The translations under genes and the position numbers were made by a program. The notes beneath the pieces are model-generated. The model searched no databases and was not told the origin of the DNA. It saw only the letters and a program-made list of their open reading frames with translations. From Marinobacter excellens HL-55 (GTDB lineage: Bacteria; Pseudomonadota; Gammaproteobacteria; Pseudomonadales; Oleiphilaceae), in assembly GCA_001314845.1 (NCBI GenBank), contig LJZQ01000027.1, positions 1 through 52,346 on the forward strand: DNA of 52,346 nt, given 5' to 3'. Below, piece after piece: positions 18,872-27,819 of the stretch (its first letter is position 1; each line of letters opens with the position of its first letter).

Positions 18872-19789
18872 ATGGAGCAACCTCGGTACCGCGGGCGCTT
18901 TGCCCCCTCCCCCACTGGACCACTGCATTTTGGCTCGCTCGTGACCGCCCTGGCCAGTTGGCTGGAGGCCCGCTGCGCCGGCGGCGACTGGCTGGTGCGG
19001 ATCGAAGATCTCGACCCCCTGCGAGAACCCCCTGAGGCCACAGGCCAGATACTTCGTTCCCTTGACTGCCATGGCCTGTTCCCCGATGAGCCTGTGCGCT
19101 TCCAGTCCAAACGTCATGGAGCCTATCAGGCGGCCGTCGAGCAGTTATTGTCGCGAGGTAGTGCTTATCGCTGCCGATGTTCCCGAAAACAGCTTCAGCA
19201 ACACGGCGGCTATCACCCGGCGCACTGCCGCAACGGCCAGCCAGCGGCCAGTGACACGCCCTATGCCATCCGCTTTGCCTTGAACGACGAGGCCAGTCAC
19301 TGGCACGATCTTCTCCTGGGCCCGCAACAGCAACAGGTGCGGGCAGAACTGGACGACCCGGTCATTCTGCGCAAAGAAGGCTTCTATGCCTACCAACTGG
19401 CCGTGGTGGTCGATGATATCGATCAGGGCATTACTCACGTTGTTCGTGGTTCAGACCTGCTCGACATGACCGCCCAGCAACAGCAGATTTTCAGAGCCCT
19501 TGGCGCTCGGCCGCCAGAGTGGTTACACATCCCGGTGATTGTTAACGAGCAGGGCCAGAAGCTGAGCAAACAGACCCATGCACCTGCGCTCGATGACCAC
19601 CAGCCCGCCAGCAATCTGTTTATGGCCCTTGATACACTGGGCCAGCAGCCGCCCCCGACGTTGCAAACGGCATCTGTGGAGGATGTGCTGGCCTGGGGCC
19701 GCTGCCACTGGCGCCGACAAGCCATTGCCCTGACATCCCAACAGGCTCATGGTATAAAGCCAGACACACACTTGCCTCCGGACCATTAA
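18872..19789 (+). CDS. gluQ: Glutamyl-Q tRNA(Asp) synthetase
   Basis: Attaches glutamate to queuosine at the wobble base of tRNA-Asp. The 305-aa protein is a truncated class I GluRS: GRFAPSPTGPLHFGS at residues 8-22, RIEDLDPLREP, and KLSKQTHAP as the KMSKS equivalent, with no anticodon-binding domain. A cysteine cluster (CRCSRK, with Cys/His in HPAHCRNGQ) is also seen. The length and the position after dksA both support the call. Confidence 0.94.
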   Translation: MEQPRYRGRFAPSPTGPLHFGSLVTALASWLEARCAGGDWLVRIEDLDPLREPPEATGQILRSLDCHGLFPDEPVRFQSKRHGAYQAAVEQLLSRGSAYRCRCSRKQLQQHGGYHPAHCRNGQPAASDTPYAIRFALNDEASHWHDLLLGPQQQQVRAELDDPVILRKEGFYAYQLAVVVDDIDQGITHVVRGSDLLDMTAQQQQIFRALGARPPEWLHIPVIVNEQGQKLSKQTHAPALDDHQPASNLFMALDTLGQQPPPTLQTASVEDVLAWGRCHWRRQAIALTSQQAHGIKPDTHLPPDH

Positions 19790-19793
19790 GCCC

Positions 19794-19970
19794 ATGTACA
19801 TCTACCGCCTGGTCTTTTTGCTAGTACTGGCCATTTACATTTTCTCCCCGAACATACTGGATTGGTGGACCTCACCCGAAAATGCCTGGTACAGCCCCTA
19901 TGTGATCTGGGGCGGCCTGATTGCTATTGGTTTCTGGCTGGAATGGCGGCGAGATCCCAATGAGTTTTAG
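19794..19970 (+). CDS. cbrX: CbrX-like small membrane protein
   Basis: A 58-aa small gene fitted exactly between gluQ (4 bp gap) and cbrA. It has two hydrophobic stretches (LVFLLVLAIYIF and YVIWGGLIAIGFWLEW) separated by a Trp/Pro-rich loop (NILDWWTSPENAWYSP). ATG 19794 to TAG 19970. Its last 11 bp contain the cbrA ATG, so cbrA translation is probably coupled to it. In Pseudomonas a small ORF called cbrX precedes cbrA in the same way; identity is inferred from position and character. Confidence 0.8.
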   Translation: MYIYRLVFLLVLAIYIFSPNILDWWTSPENAWYSPYVIWGGLIAIGFWLEWRRDPNEF

Positions 19971-22923
19971 CGCGACCGGCCTGCTACTGGCCAGCCTGCT
20001 GTATCTGATTCTACTGTTCGGTATTGCCTGGGGAACCGAGCGCGGCACGGTGCTGCGCCGCTGGGTTCGACATCCGCTTGTTTACACCCTCAGTCTGGGG
20101 GTCTATGCCGGTATCTGGGCGGTCTACGGCGCTATCGGCATGGCCGCCGAGTCCGGCTATGGCTTCCTGGCTTACTACCTGGGCATCTCCGGGGCGTTCC
20201 TGCTGGCCCCCGTGCTGCTCAACCCGATCCTTCGTATTGGCCGGGCCTACCAGCTGACATCGCTGGCGGATCTCTTTGCCTACCGCTACCGCAGCCAGTG
20301 GGCCGGAACGCTGGTCACTTTATGTTCCGCTGCGGCCATTCTTGCCCTGCTGAGCATGCAGATTCAGGCGGTCGCGGTATCCGCCAGCCTGCTGGCCCCC
20401 GACACCTCACCCAAAGCCATCAGCGTGATGTTCAGCCTGATCGTTGTGTTGTTCACCGTACTGTTTGGCGCCCGCCACCATCAGAACACCGGAAATCATC
20501 AGGGCCTGGTACTGGCCATTGCTTTTGATTCGCTGGTCAAAGTAGTGGCTCTGCTGGTGCTTGGCGGGGTGATCCTGTTTGGCGTATTCGGCGGCACCAA
20601 CGGCCTGGAGCAATGGCTGGCCAAGGCCTCCAACCCGGAAGTCACCATGGCTGCAGCGATTGATGATGGCAGCTGGCGGGCATTACTGCTGATGTCATTT
20701 GCCGCCGCGCTGGTGCTGCCGCACATGTACCACATGACCTTCAGCGAGAACCCCTCGCCCCGGGCTCTGGCAAAAGCCAGCTGGGGCTTGCCGCTTTATC
20801 TGTTGCTGCTCGGCCTGCCAGTACCCTTGATTGTCTGGGCCGGCCAGGCACTGGACGTTGGTGTGCCGGCGGCCTTTTTCAGCATTGGCGTGGCACAGGC
20901 CCTGGACAGCCCGGCTCTGACCCTGATGATGTACATTGCAGGCCTGTCAGCGGCCAGCGGCCTGATGATCGTAAGCACCCTGTCGCTGGCCGGCATGGTG
21001 CTGAACCATGTGGTGCTGCCCCTGAAAACACCGAAGGACCAGGGCGACATCTACCGTTGGTTACAGTGGGTCAAGCGCTTGCTGATCGCTGTGATTCTGT
21101 TCCTGGCCTTGCTGTTTCACGAAACCGTTGGCCAGCACCTGGATCTCTCCATTCTGGGGGCCATCTCGCTGTCAGGCACCCTGCAGCTTTTGCCCGGGGC
21201 TCTGGGCGTTATCTACTGGCCGGAAGGCAACCGGCGGGGACTGATCGCAGGGTTGATGACCGGGCTGTTGATTTGGTTGGTCACCCTTGTTTTGCCGTTC
21301 TCCCACACCACCGATCTACTGAGCTGGATGAACCTTCCGGTTACGCCAGGCTACGACAACTGGCACCTGTTCACTTTTGTCAGCCTGACCGCCAACATTT
21401 GCATGTTCGCGTTGGTGTCTATTCTGAGCCCGGCCTCCGCCGAAGAGAACAGCGCTGCCCAGGCCTGTTCGGTTGGTGCGCTGTCCCGCCCCCAACGCCG
21501 GGAGCTGCTGGCAGCTTCCTCAAATGATTTCATTCAGCAACTGGCCGACCCGCTGGGCATGAGCGTTGCCCGGCGGGAAGTGGACCGGGGCCTGGAACAA
21601 CTCAAACTGCCAAATGTGGAATTCCGCCCGTATCAGCTGCGCCGGTTGCGCGACCAGGTTGAAGTGAACCTGTCGGGCTTGCTCGGGCCGTCGGTGGCCC
21701 GGGATATCGTCAAACGGCACCTGGGCTTCAAGCCACTGACCCACGGTGGCACCGGTCAGGACATCCGCTACGTGGAGCGGGCTCTGGGCGACTATCAGAA
21801 TCAGCTGACCGGACTGGCCGGCGAGCTGGACAACTTACGCCGACACTATCGCCAGACGCTGCAAAACCTTCCGATACCCGCCTGCTCAGTGGGCGAGGAC
21901 GGCGAGATCCTGATGTGGAATCACGCCATGGAATCACTAACCGGCATTTCTGCAGACGAAGTGGTCGGCGCCAAGCTACTCGCTTTACCCGATCGCTGGC
22001 ATGCGTTGCTGGATGATTTCAATGGCGGTGACGACCTGCACCGATACAAGCACCGGCTGGATCTTCGTGGCAAACCGCACTGGCTGAACCTGCATAAAGC
22101 AGCCCTCAGTGGTCCCGATCACGCCGAGGGTGGTTCCATCATTCTGGTTGAGGATCAAACCGAAACCCGCTTGCTGGAAGACGAATTGATGCACAGCGAA
22201 CGGCTGGCCTCGGTGGGCCGGCTGGCTGCGGGCGTGGCCCATGAAATTGGCAACCCGGTGACCGGCATTTCATCACTGGCACAAAACCTGAAACTGGAAA
22301 CCGACAACCCTTCCATTCTGGAAACCGCCGAACAGATCCAGCAGCAAACCCGACGGATTTCCAACATCCTGCAGTCACTGATGAACTTTGCCCGCACCGG
22401 CAATCACGCCCATGCCAACCGCTATGAGCCGGTCAGCATTTATCGCTGCGTCGAAGAATCCATCAACCTGCTGTCGCTGAGTGACAGAGACATGGGCATT
22501 CGCTACCTGAACGACTGCCCGCAAGATCTGCAAGTACTGGGTGACGAGCAGCGCCTGGTCCAGGTGTTTGTGAACTTGCTGGCTAACGCCCGCGACGCCT
22601 CCCCCGACGGCGGCGTGGTGCGGGTCAGTGGAAACCGCGACGGCTACTCCGCTATCATCGAAGTGGTCGATGAAGGCTCCGGCATTCCGGCCGACCAGCT
22701 GGACCATATTTTTGAGCCGTTTTACACCACCAAGGCGCCGAACAAAGGTACCGGCCTTGGCCTGTCACTGGTGTACAGCATCGTTGAAGAACACTATGGC
22801 AACGTGCAAGTGGAAAGCCCGGCCAACAACGAAACCGGTCGCGGAACCTGCATGAGACTACGCTTGCCCGCCTACGAGCCAGAAACCGATACCGGCAACA
22901 GCTCCCCGAACCAAAGGTCGTGA
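19960..22923 (+). CDS. cbrA: Sensor histidine kinase CbrA (SLC5/STAC transporter-kinase)
   Basis: Sensor of the CbrAB system that controls carbon and nitrogen source use. The 987-aa protein has an N-terminal sodium-solute-symporter-like membrane domain of about 13 helices (to about residue 490), a linker and STAC-like region, a PAS domain (about 630-745), HisKA with phospho-acceptor H761 in AHEIGNP, and a HATPase (NLLANARDAS, DEGSGIP, TGLGLSL). ATG 19960 overlaps the cbrX stop; it has only a weak ribosome site, which fits coupling. A TTG 39 bp upstream also lies in frame. Confidence 0.93.
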   Translation: MSFSATGLLLASLLYLILLFGIAWGTERGTVLRRWVRHPLVYTLSLGVYAGIWAVYGAIGMAAESGYGFLAYYLGISGAFLLAPVLLNPILRIGRAYQLTSLADLFAYRYRSQWAGTLVTLCSAAAILALLSMQIQAVAVSASLLAPDTSPKAISVMFSLIVVLFTVLFGARHHQNTGNHQGLVLAIAFDSLVKVVALLVLGGVILFGVFGGTNGLEQWLAKASNPEVTMAAAIDDGSWRALLLMSFAAALVLPHMYHMTFSENPSPRALAKASWGLPLYLLLLGLPVPLIVWAGQALDVGVPAAFFSIGVAQALDSPALTLMMYIAGLSAASGLMIVSTLSLAGMVLNHVVLPLKTPKDQGDIYRWLQWVKRLLIAVILFLALLFHETVGQHLDLSILGAISLSGTLQLLPGALGVIYWPEGNRRGLIAGLMTGLLIWLVTLVLPFSHTTDLLSWMNLPVTPGYDNWHLFTFVSLTANICMFALVSILSPASAEENSAAQACSVGALSRPQRRELLAASSNDFIQQLADPLGMSVARREVDRGLEQLKLPNVEFRPYQLRRLRDQVEVNLSGLLGPSVARDIVKRHLGFKPLTHGGTGQDIRYVERALGDYQNQLTGLAGELDNLRRHYRQTLQNLPIPACSVGEDGEILMWNHAMESLTGISADEVVGAKLLALPDRWHALLDDFNGGDDLHRYKHRLDLRGKPHWLNLHKAALSGPDHAEGGSIILVEDQTETRLLEDELMHSERLASVGRLAAGVAHEIGNPVTGISSLAQNLKLETDNPSILETAEQIQQQTRRISNILQSLMNFARTGNHAHANRYEPVSIYRCVEESINLLSLSDRDMGIRYLNDCPQDLQVLGDEQRLVQVFVNLLANARDASPDGGVVRVSGNRDGYSAIIEVVDEGSGIPADQLDHIFEPFYTTKAPNKGTGLGLSLVYSIVEEHYGNVQVESPANNETGRGTCMRLRLPAYEPETDTGNSSPNQRS

Positions 22924-22930
22924 ACGCGAT

Positions 22931-24325
22931 ATGCCCCGCATTCTGATTGTTGAAGATGAAGACATTATTCGCTCTGCAGTGCGCAAACTGCTTCAGCATG
23001 CCGGCTACGAGGTGGCTGACGCCGTCTCCGTCGAAGAAGCAGACCTGCTTGAACCAGATAACTTCGATCTGGTGATCACCGATCTTCGGTTGCCCGGTGC
23101 CGCTGGCACCGAGATGATTAACCGTGCCCCGAATACACCAGTGTTGATCATGACCAGTTACGCCAGCCTGCGCTCTGCCGTCGACTCCATGAAAATGGGC
23201 GCCGTCGACTACATTGCCAAACCCTTTGATCATGACGAGATGCTGGCTGCGGTCGAAAACATTCTGGCCCGCAAACACACCGACATGGGCAACATGGCCA
23301 GTGATGAATCTTCCGGGGAGCACAGCGCGGAGGCATCCGATCCCTCGGCCATCATGTTCGGCCAGTGTGAGCCCATGCAAAAAGTCTTCACACTGATTCG
23401 CAAAGTCGCGCCCACAGAAACGACGGTGCTGATCCAGGGCGAATCCGGCACAGGTAAAGAGCTGGCCGCCAGAGCGCTGCACCTGCTTAGCCCTCGTGCC
23501 ACCAAACCGATGATTTCGGTTAACTGCGCGGCCATCCCCGAAAGCCTGATTGAGTCTGAGCTGTTCGGCCACGAAAAGGGCGCCTTTACCGGGGCTGTGT
23601 CTGCCCGGACGGGTTTGATCGAAGCCGCTGATGGCGGCAGCCTGTTTCTGGACGAAATTGGTGAACTGCCGGCCGAAGCCCAGGCGCGGCTGCTGCGGGT
23701 GTTGCAAGAAAGCGAAATACGCAAAGTAGGCTCTACCCAGAGCCGCACCGTTGACGTGCGAATGATTGCCGCCACCCACCGAAACCTGAAAGCCATGACC
23801 CGCACCGGTGAGTTCCGGGAGGATCTGTATTACCGCCTGAACGTGATGCAAATCCGGATTCCACCCCTGCGCGAGCGCCGGTCCGACATTTTGGGCCTGG
23901 CCCGTCGCTTCCTGAAGCGGCAGGCAGAAAAACTGGGTAGACCCGAGCTCAGCCTCAGCCCGGAGGCCATGCAGGCTCTTGAACGTTGCCGCTGGCCTGG
24001 CAACGTCCGGGAACTTGAAAACGCCATTGAGCGGGCATCCATTCTGACCGACGGCGACGTGATCACGCCGGGTGTGCTCGATCTGGACAACGATTTCGGC
24101 GATGACAACATCCCGGAAACCCTGGTAGAGGGCAACAATGAACAGACCCGTACCCGTGAGACGGATTCTGCCAACGACTTGTCACTGGAAGATTACTTCC
24201 AACATTTTGTGCTGGAGAATCAGGACCGGATGAGTGAAACCGAACTGGCTCAGAAACTGGGCATCAGCCGAAAATCACTTTGGGAGCGTCGGCAACGCCT
24301 GGGCATCCCGCGCAAGAAAAGCTGA
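22931..24325 (+). CDS. cbrB: Sigma-54-dependent response regulator CbrB
   Basis: NtrC-type activator phosphorylated by CbrA. The 464-aa protein has a receiver domain with D51 in ITDLRLPG, an AAA+ domain with Walker A GESGTGKE (170-177) and the sigma-54 contact loop GAFTGA (217-222), and a C-terminal Fis-type HTH (SETELAQKLGISRKSLWERRQRLG). It is 7 bp after cbrA. The likely target, a CrcZ-like sRNA, is immediately downstream. Confidence 0.94.
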   Translation: MPRILIVEDEDIIRSAVRKLLQHAGYEVADAVSVEEADLLEPDNFDLVITDLRLPGAAGTEMINRAPNTPVLIMTSYASLRSAVDSMKMGAVDYIAKPFDHDEMLAAVENILARKHTDMGNMASDESSGEHSAEASDPSAIMFGQCEPMQKVFTLIRKVAPTETTVLIQGESGTGKELAARALHLLSPRATKPMISVNCAAIPESLIESELFGHEKGAFTGAVSARTGLIEAADGGSLFLDEIGELPAEAQARLLRVLQESEIRKVGSTQSRTVDVRMIAATHRNLKAMTRTGEFREDLYYRLNVMQIRIPPLRERRSDILGLARRFLKRQAEKLGRPELSLSPEAMQALERCRWPGNVRELENAIERASILTDGDVITPGVLDLDNDFGDDNIPETLVEGNNEQTRTRETDSANDLSLEDYFQHFVLENQDRMSETELAQKLGISRKSLWERRQRLGIPRKKS

Positions 24326-24330
24326 CAATC

Positions 24331-24435
24331 TAACAAATGAATCAGGAATCATTTGTTACCGAACGTTCCTCACGGTAACACTTCCCGAAATTCCAAGGCC
24401 TGACGGGTAACACTTAAGCCGAATACGGGGTAACA
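24331..24435 (+). promoter_or_regulatory. CbrB-type upstream activating sites
   Basis: TGTTAC (24354-24359), a 15-bp spacer and GTAACA (24375-24380) match the TGTTAC-N12-15-GTAACA arrangement that I recall for CbrB targets. Two further direct copies of GTAACACTT follow at 24407 and 24430. The left half lies in a perfect 10-bp inverted repeat TAACAAATGA (24331-24340) / TCATTTGTTA (24349-24358), which may also end the cbrB transcript. All sit 50-150 bp upstream of the sigma-54 promoter, the usual enhancer distance. Confidence 0.75.
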
Positions 24436-24486
24436 CTTATTTCTGTAGAAAACTTAACCCTTTGTTAAAATAGAGTTTTTAAAAAC

Positions 24487-24502
24487 TGGCACGAGCTCTG
24501 CA
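24487..24502 (+). promoter_or_regulatory. Sigma-54 promoter of crcZ
   Basis: TGGCACGAGCTCTGCA has the invariant GG (24488-24489) and GC (24500-24501) separated by exactly 10 bp, and matches the consensus TGGCAC-N5-TTGCA in all but one base. The start of transcription is expected about 12 bp downstream, near 24513. Confidence 0.85.
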
Positions 24503-24512
24503 CTCTATATGG

Positions 24513-24893
24513 CGCACAACAACAAAAACAAAAGTGACAACGTAGCGATAAAACAAGAACAAAAAGCTACACAAGCGTCCACCAACAAAAACAAAAACTG
24601 GACGCAAGCGAACTGAGTGTTTTGGGTACTTTGCTTTTTAGTGGTTCCCAGGCATGTGCGAGTTGTAGATGTAGAGAAGAATCGTTCCAGAAACGGCACT
24701 GCAGCTACTCCAAATACCCGCACCATGCTCCTGACCGCTCTATGTATTCAAAGCTTTCCGTTTGCGTTGCTTATTGTCCTTACATTTGGGGCACACGGTG
24801 GGGTAAAAAATCAAAAAGAATCCCGACAACAACAAAAACAATGCAGATCGTCAACGCTTTGAGGGCGGGTTCGTGAAAACGGATCCGCCTTTT
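24513..24893 (+). ncRNA. crcZ: CrcZ-type Hfq/Crc-sequestering small RNA
   Basis: About 380 nt with no convincing ORF and unusually A/C-rich stretches. At least four clusters match the CA motif AANAANAA bound by Hfq with Crc: around 24516-24534 (ACAACAACAAAAACAAAAG), 24551-24566, 24583-24598 and 24827-24842. It starts at the sigma-54 promoter and ends in a strong hairpin. In Pseudomonas CrcZ lies between cbrB and pcnB, is activated by CbrB and titrates Hfq/Crc to relieve catabolite repression; position, promoter type and motifs all agree. The 3' end and TSS are estimates. Confidence 0.88.
24864..24893 (+). terminator. Rho-independent terminator of crcZ
   Basis: An 11-bp stem, including two G-U pairs (GGCGGGTTCGT 24864-24874 with ACGGATCCGCC 24879-24889), is closed by a GAAA tetraloop and followed by TTTTGATTAT. 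Confidence 0.88.
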
Positions 24894-25038
24894 GATTATC
24901 TGGGTTCCCAAAAGTGTCGCAGCCGCAAAAACATCCCCTCTATACTATCTTTCTGGGCACGAAAACTGCCTAAACGTGTGCAATTCCTGCTCAAACCGTT
25001 AAAATCCCTGTTTTTGCGCACCGCAAACACGGAATTCC

Positions 25039-26409
25039 ATGCCTAATAGACTTGTAGACAAACTACGCTCCTTCATTCCCGGCAACGGGAAAAAGAAAGT
25101 TCGACGCTACCAGCGACAGGAGATCCCGCGGGATCAGCACACTGTCTCGCGCTCCATGATCAGCGAGCAGGCCAGAAAAGTGCTGCACCGGCTGAACAAG
25201 TCAGGCTACGAAGCCTACCTTGTCGGCGGCGGCGTAAGAGACATCCTGCTCGGTGGCCAGCCTAAAGACTTTGATATCGCCACCGACGCAACACCGGAAG
25301 AAGTGCATGACCTGTTCCGGAACTCACGGCTGATCGGCCGCCGCTTCCGGATTGTGCATGTGGTGTTTGGGCGCGAAGTCATTGAGGTCACGACTTTCCG
25401 TGGCAACGCCCGGGACGCCGAAGAAGAAGTCGCCGACGACGAACACAGAACCAGCGAACACGGGCTGCTGTTACGGGACAACGTCTACGGCAACATGGAA
25501 GACGACGCCCTGCGCCGGGACTTCACAATCAACGCCCTGTATTACTGCATTCGCAACTTCACTATCATTGACTATGCCGACGGGGTTCAGGATCTGAACA
25601 ACCGGCAAATCCGACTGATCGGCGATCCCGAAACCCGTTATCGGGAAGATCCTGTGCGCATGCTCAGGGCCATACGGTTTGCCGCCAAGCTCGGCTTTGA
25701 TATTGAGCGGGAAACCGAAGCGCCGATTCGCAAACTAGCGCCACTGCTGACTCACATTCCGTCAGCCCGGCTGTTTGACGAGGTTCTCAAGCTGTTTTCC
25801 GCCGGACACGGCGAAGCCACCTACAACTTGCTGCTCGACTACGGCTTGCTAGAACCGCTGTTTCCCGAGACCGCGAGAGCCATCGAAGCGGGCGAATCCG
25901 ACGAACTCATTCGCCAGGCGCTGCGCAACACCGACGCCCGGATTGCCCAGGGCAAGTCCGTTACCCCCTATTTCCTGTTTGCCGCCATGCTGTGGCCGGC
26001 ATTGCAGGCAGAATGGCACCACCGGCAAGACAATGGCGATCCGGTACAACCCGCGCTGCACGGCGCCATCGGCAAAGTCATCGGCCGCCAGGTGCAGGCA
26101 ACGGCTATTCCCAAGCGCTTCTCGGGCCCCATGAAAGAAATCTGGGAACTGCAGATACGCTTGCCCCGCCGCCAGGGCAAACGCGCCTTTGCAACGCTGA
26201 CACACCCACGTTTTCGGGCCGCCTACGACTTCTTGCTGGTGCGGGAATCGGCCGGCGAAATCGAGCCGGGGCTCGGCAAGTGGTGGACCGAGTTCCAGCG
26301 CGTTGACGAGCGGGCGCAAGAGAAGATGCTGTCAGAACTGGGCTCTGCAACAGCCCCCCGCAAACGTCGTCGCAAGCGCAGCCCGGTAACGAGGCCGCCG
26401 CAGGCATGA
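25039..26409 (+). CDS. pcnB: Poly(A) polymerase I
   Basis: Adds 3' poly(A) tails to RNA and promotes decay. The 456-aa protein has the class II nucleotidyltransferase head GGGVRDILLGG (63-73) with the catalytic aspartates in KDFDIATDA (76-84), RRFRIVHV, and the RRDFTINALYY motif shared with CCA-adding enzymes. The strongly basic C-terminal tail (RKRRRKRSP) and longer length point to PcnB rather than Cca. It overlaps folK by 4 bp. The 145 bp between the crcZ terminator and its ATG show only a TATACT with no good -35. Confidence 0.92.
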   Translation: MPNRLVDKLRSFIPGNGKKKVRRYQRQEIPRDQHTVSRSMISEQARKVLHRLNKSGYEAYLVGGGVRDILLGGQPKDFDIATDATPEEVHDLFRNSRLIGRRFRIVHVVFGREVIEVTTFRGNARDAEEEVADDEHRTSEHGLLLRDNVYGNMEDDALRRDFTINALYYCIRNFTIIDYADGVQDLNNRQIRLIGDPETRYREDPVRMLRAIRFAAKLGFDIERETEAPIRKLAPLLTHIPSARLFDEVLKLFSAGHGEATYNLLLDYGLLEPLFPETARAIEAGESDELIRQALRNTDARIAQGKSVTPYFLFAAMLWPALQAEWHHRQDNGDPVQPALHGAIGKVIGRQVQATAIPKRFSGPMKEIWELQIRLPRRQGKRAFATLTHPRFRAAYDFLLVRESAGEIEPGLGKWWTEFQRVDERAQEKMLSELGSATAPRKRRRKRSPVTRPPQA

Positions 26410-26906
26410 CCGTAGTGGCCTATATCGGGCTTGGCAGCAACCTGGAAAACCCGGCAGCACAACTGGCCCGGGCGGTAGCTGAGCTGGCCGGCCTGCCCGG
26501 CACCACGCTGCAGGCACAGTCACCGTTTTACGCCAGTCGGCCCGTTGGCCCCCAGGACCAGCCAGACTTTGTGAACGGTGCGGTTGAACTGGCCACTACA
26601 TTGACCGCCCACCAGCTACTGGACCACCTGCAATCCATTGAGCAGGCCCATGGCCGGGAACGCAAGCAGCACTGGGGCCCGCGCACGCTGGATCTCGATC
26701 TGCTGGTGTACGGTGATGAAACCATTCATGACGAGCGCCTCACAGTGCCCCACGCCGAGCTTCCCGGTCGGGACTTTGTACTGCAACCGCTGCTTGACCT
26801 GAATCCCGAGCTGACGTTACCGAATGGCCAGCGCATTCAATCCTTGCGCCTTCAGTGCCCGGACAACCGGTTGCGACGGTTACCAGCCCAGCCCGGAAGC
26901 CACTGA
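26406..26906 (+). CDS. folK: HPPK, first copy (2-amino-4-hydroxy-6-hydroxymethyldihydropteridine pyrophosphokinase)
   Basis: Transfers pyrophosphate from ATP to hydroxymethyl-dihydropterin in folate synthesis. The 166-aa protein shows YIGLGSNLENP, SPFYASRPVGPQDQPDFVNG, and the metal-binding block GPRTLDLDLLVYGD. It is coupled to pcnB through ATGA, as in E. coli. A second HPPK lies at 30363-30881 beside folB. Confidence 0.94.
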   Translation: MTVVAYIGLGSNLENPAAQLARAVAELAGLPGTTLQAQSPFYASRPVGPQDQPDFVNGAVELATTLTAHQLLDHLQSIEQAHGRERKQHWGPRTLDLDLLVYGDETIHDERLTVPHAELPGRDFVLQPLLDLNPELTLPNGQRIQSLRLQCPDNRLRRLPAQPGSH

Positions 26907-27024
26907 ATACCCGCCAGACTCCGTGCTACTCTTGTGTCTTATATAACCCGGCATTAATCTAACGCTTTGAGCTCGGCAGACCCCGAGGCAGAGCTGGTCC
27001 ATCTACCCAAAAGGCAAGGATCTT

Positions 27025-27819
27025 ATGGCAGTTACCATCAATACCCTGCGGGAATACAAGCAAAAGGGCGAAGCCTTTTCTGCCCTGACTTCCTACGATG
27101 CAACCTTCGCACACGTGGTGAGCGAAGCAGGCGTAGACGTAATCCTGATTGGTGACTCCCTGGGCATGGTTCTTCAGGGCCACGACAGCACCTTACCAGT
27201 CACCATGGAGCAAATGATCTATCACACCAGCTGCGTTGCCAAAGGTAACACCGGCTCACTGATCATGGCTGACATGCCGTTCATGTCGTACGGCACCGTC
27301 ACCGATGCTCTCGATAACGCGGCTGAGCTGATGCGGGCCGGGGCGCACATGGTAAAGCTGGAAGGCACTGACTGGATGAGAGATACCATCGAGGCGCTGA
27401 GTGAGCGGGGCGTGCCTGTTTGCGCACACCTGGGACTCACCCCCCAGTTCGTCAATAAATTTGGTGGCTACAAGGTTCAGGGCCGCGATGAGAAAGCGGC
27501 CGAAGCAATGATCGAACACGCCTGTGAACTCGAAGCGGCCGGTGCCGACGTGATTCTGCTCGAATGCGTTCCGGCGCCTCTGGCAGCGCGCATTACCCAG
27601 GCCGTTCGGGCACCCGTCATCGGCATTGGTGCCGGCTGCGATACCGATGGTCAGGTACTGGTACTGCACGACATGCTGGGCATCACCACCGGTCGCAAAC
27701 CGCGTTTTGTGAAAAACTTTCTGGCTGAGACCAACTCGATTCCTGAAGCGATTGCCGCCTACGCCACGGCAGTAAAACAACGCTCATTCCCGGCCGCGGA
27801 GCATACGTTCAAGGCATGA
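27025..27819 (+). CDS. panB: 3-methyl-2-oxobutanoate hydroxymethyltransferase
   Basis: First step of pantothenate synthesis: transfers a hydroxymethyl group from methylene-THF to ketoisovalerate. The 264-aa TIM barrel has [27 protein letters not shown] (start of the substrate/metal site) and further [18 protein letters not shown] and [17 protein letters not shown] 27025 follows AAGGA. Its stop overlaps panC (ATGA). Confidence 0.96.
   Translation: MAVTINTLREYKQKGEAFSALTSYDATFAHVVSEAGVDVILIGDSLGMVLQGHDSTLPVTMEQMIYHTSCVAKGNTGSLIMADMPFMSYGTVTDALDNAAELMRAGAHMVKLEGTDWMRDTIEALSERGVPVCAHLGLTPQFVNKFGGYKVQGRDEKAAEAMIEHACELEAAGADVILLECVPAPLAARITQAVRAPVIGIGAGCDTDGQVLVLHDMLGITTGRKPRFVKNFLAETNSIPEAIAAYATAVKQRSFPAAEHTFKA

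Noticed and set aside
22655..23851. A 398-codon leftward open frame opposite cbrA/cbrB
   Set aside because: Antisense shadow of two clearly conserved genes; composition is His/Gly/Arg-rich nonsense and no ribosome site was seen.
24505..24726. A leftward 73-codon frame and rightward 81-84-codon frames in the cbrB-pcnB gap
   Set aside because: They overlap the CrcZ-like RNA; the leftward frame is translated antisense of CA motifs and none has a credible start.
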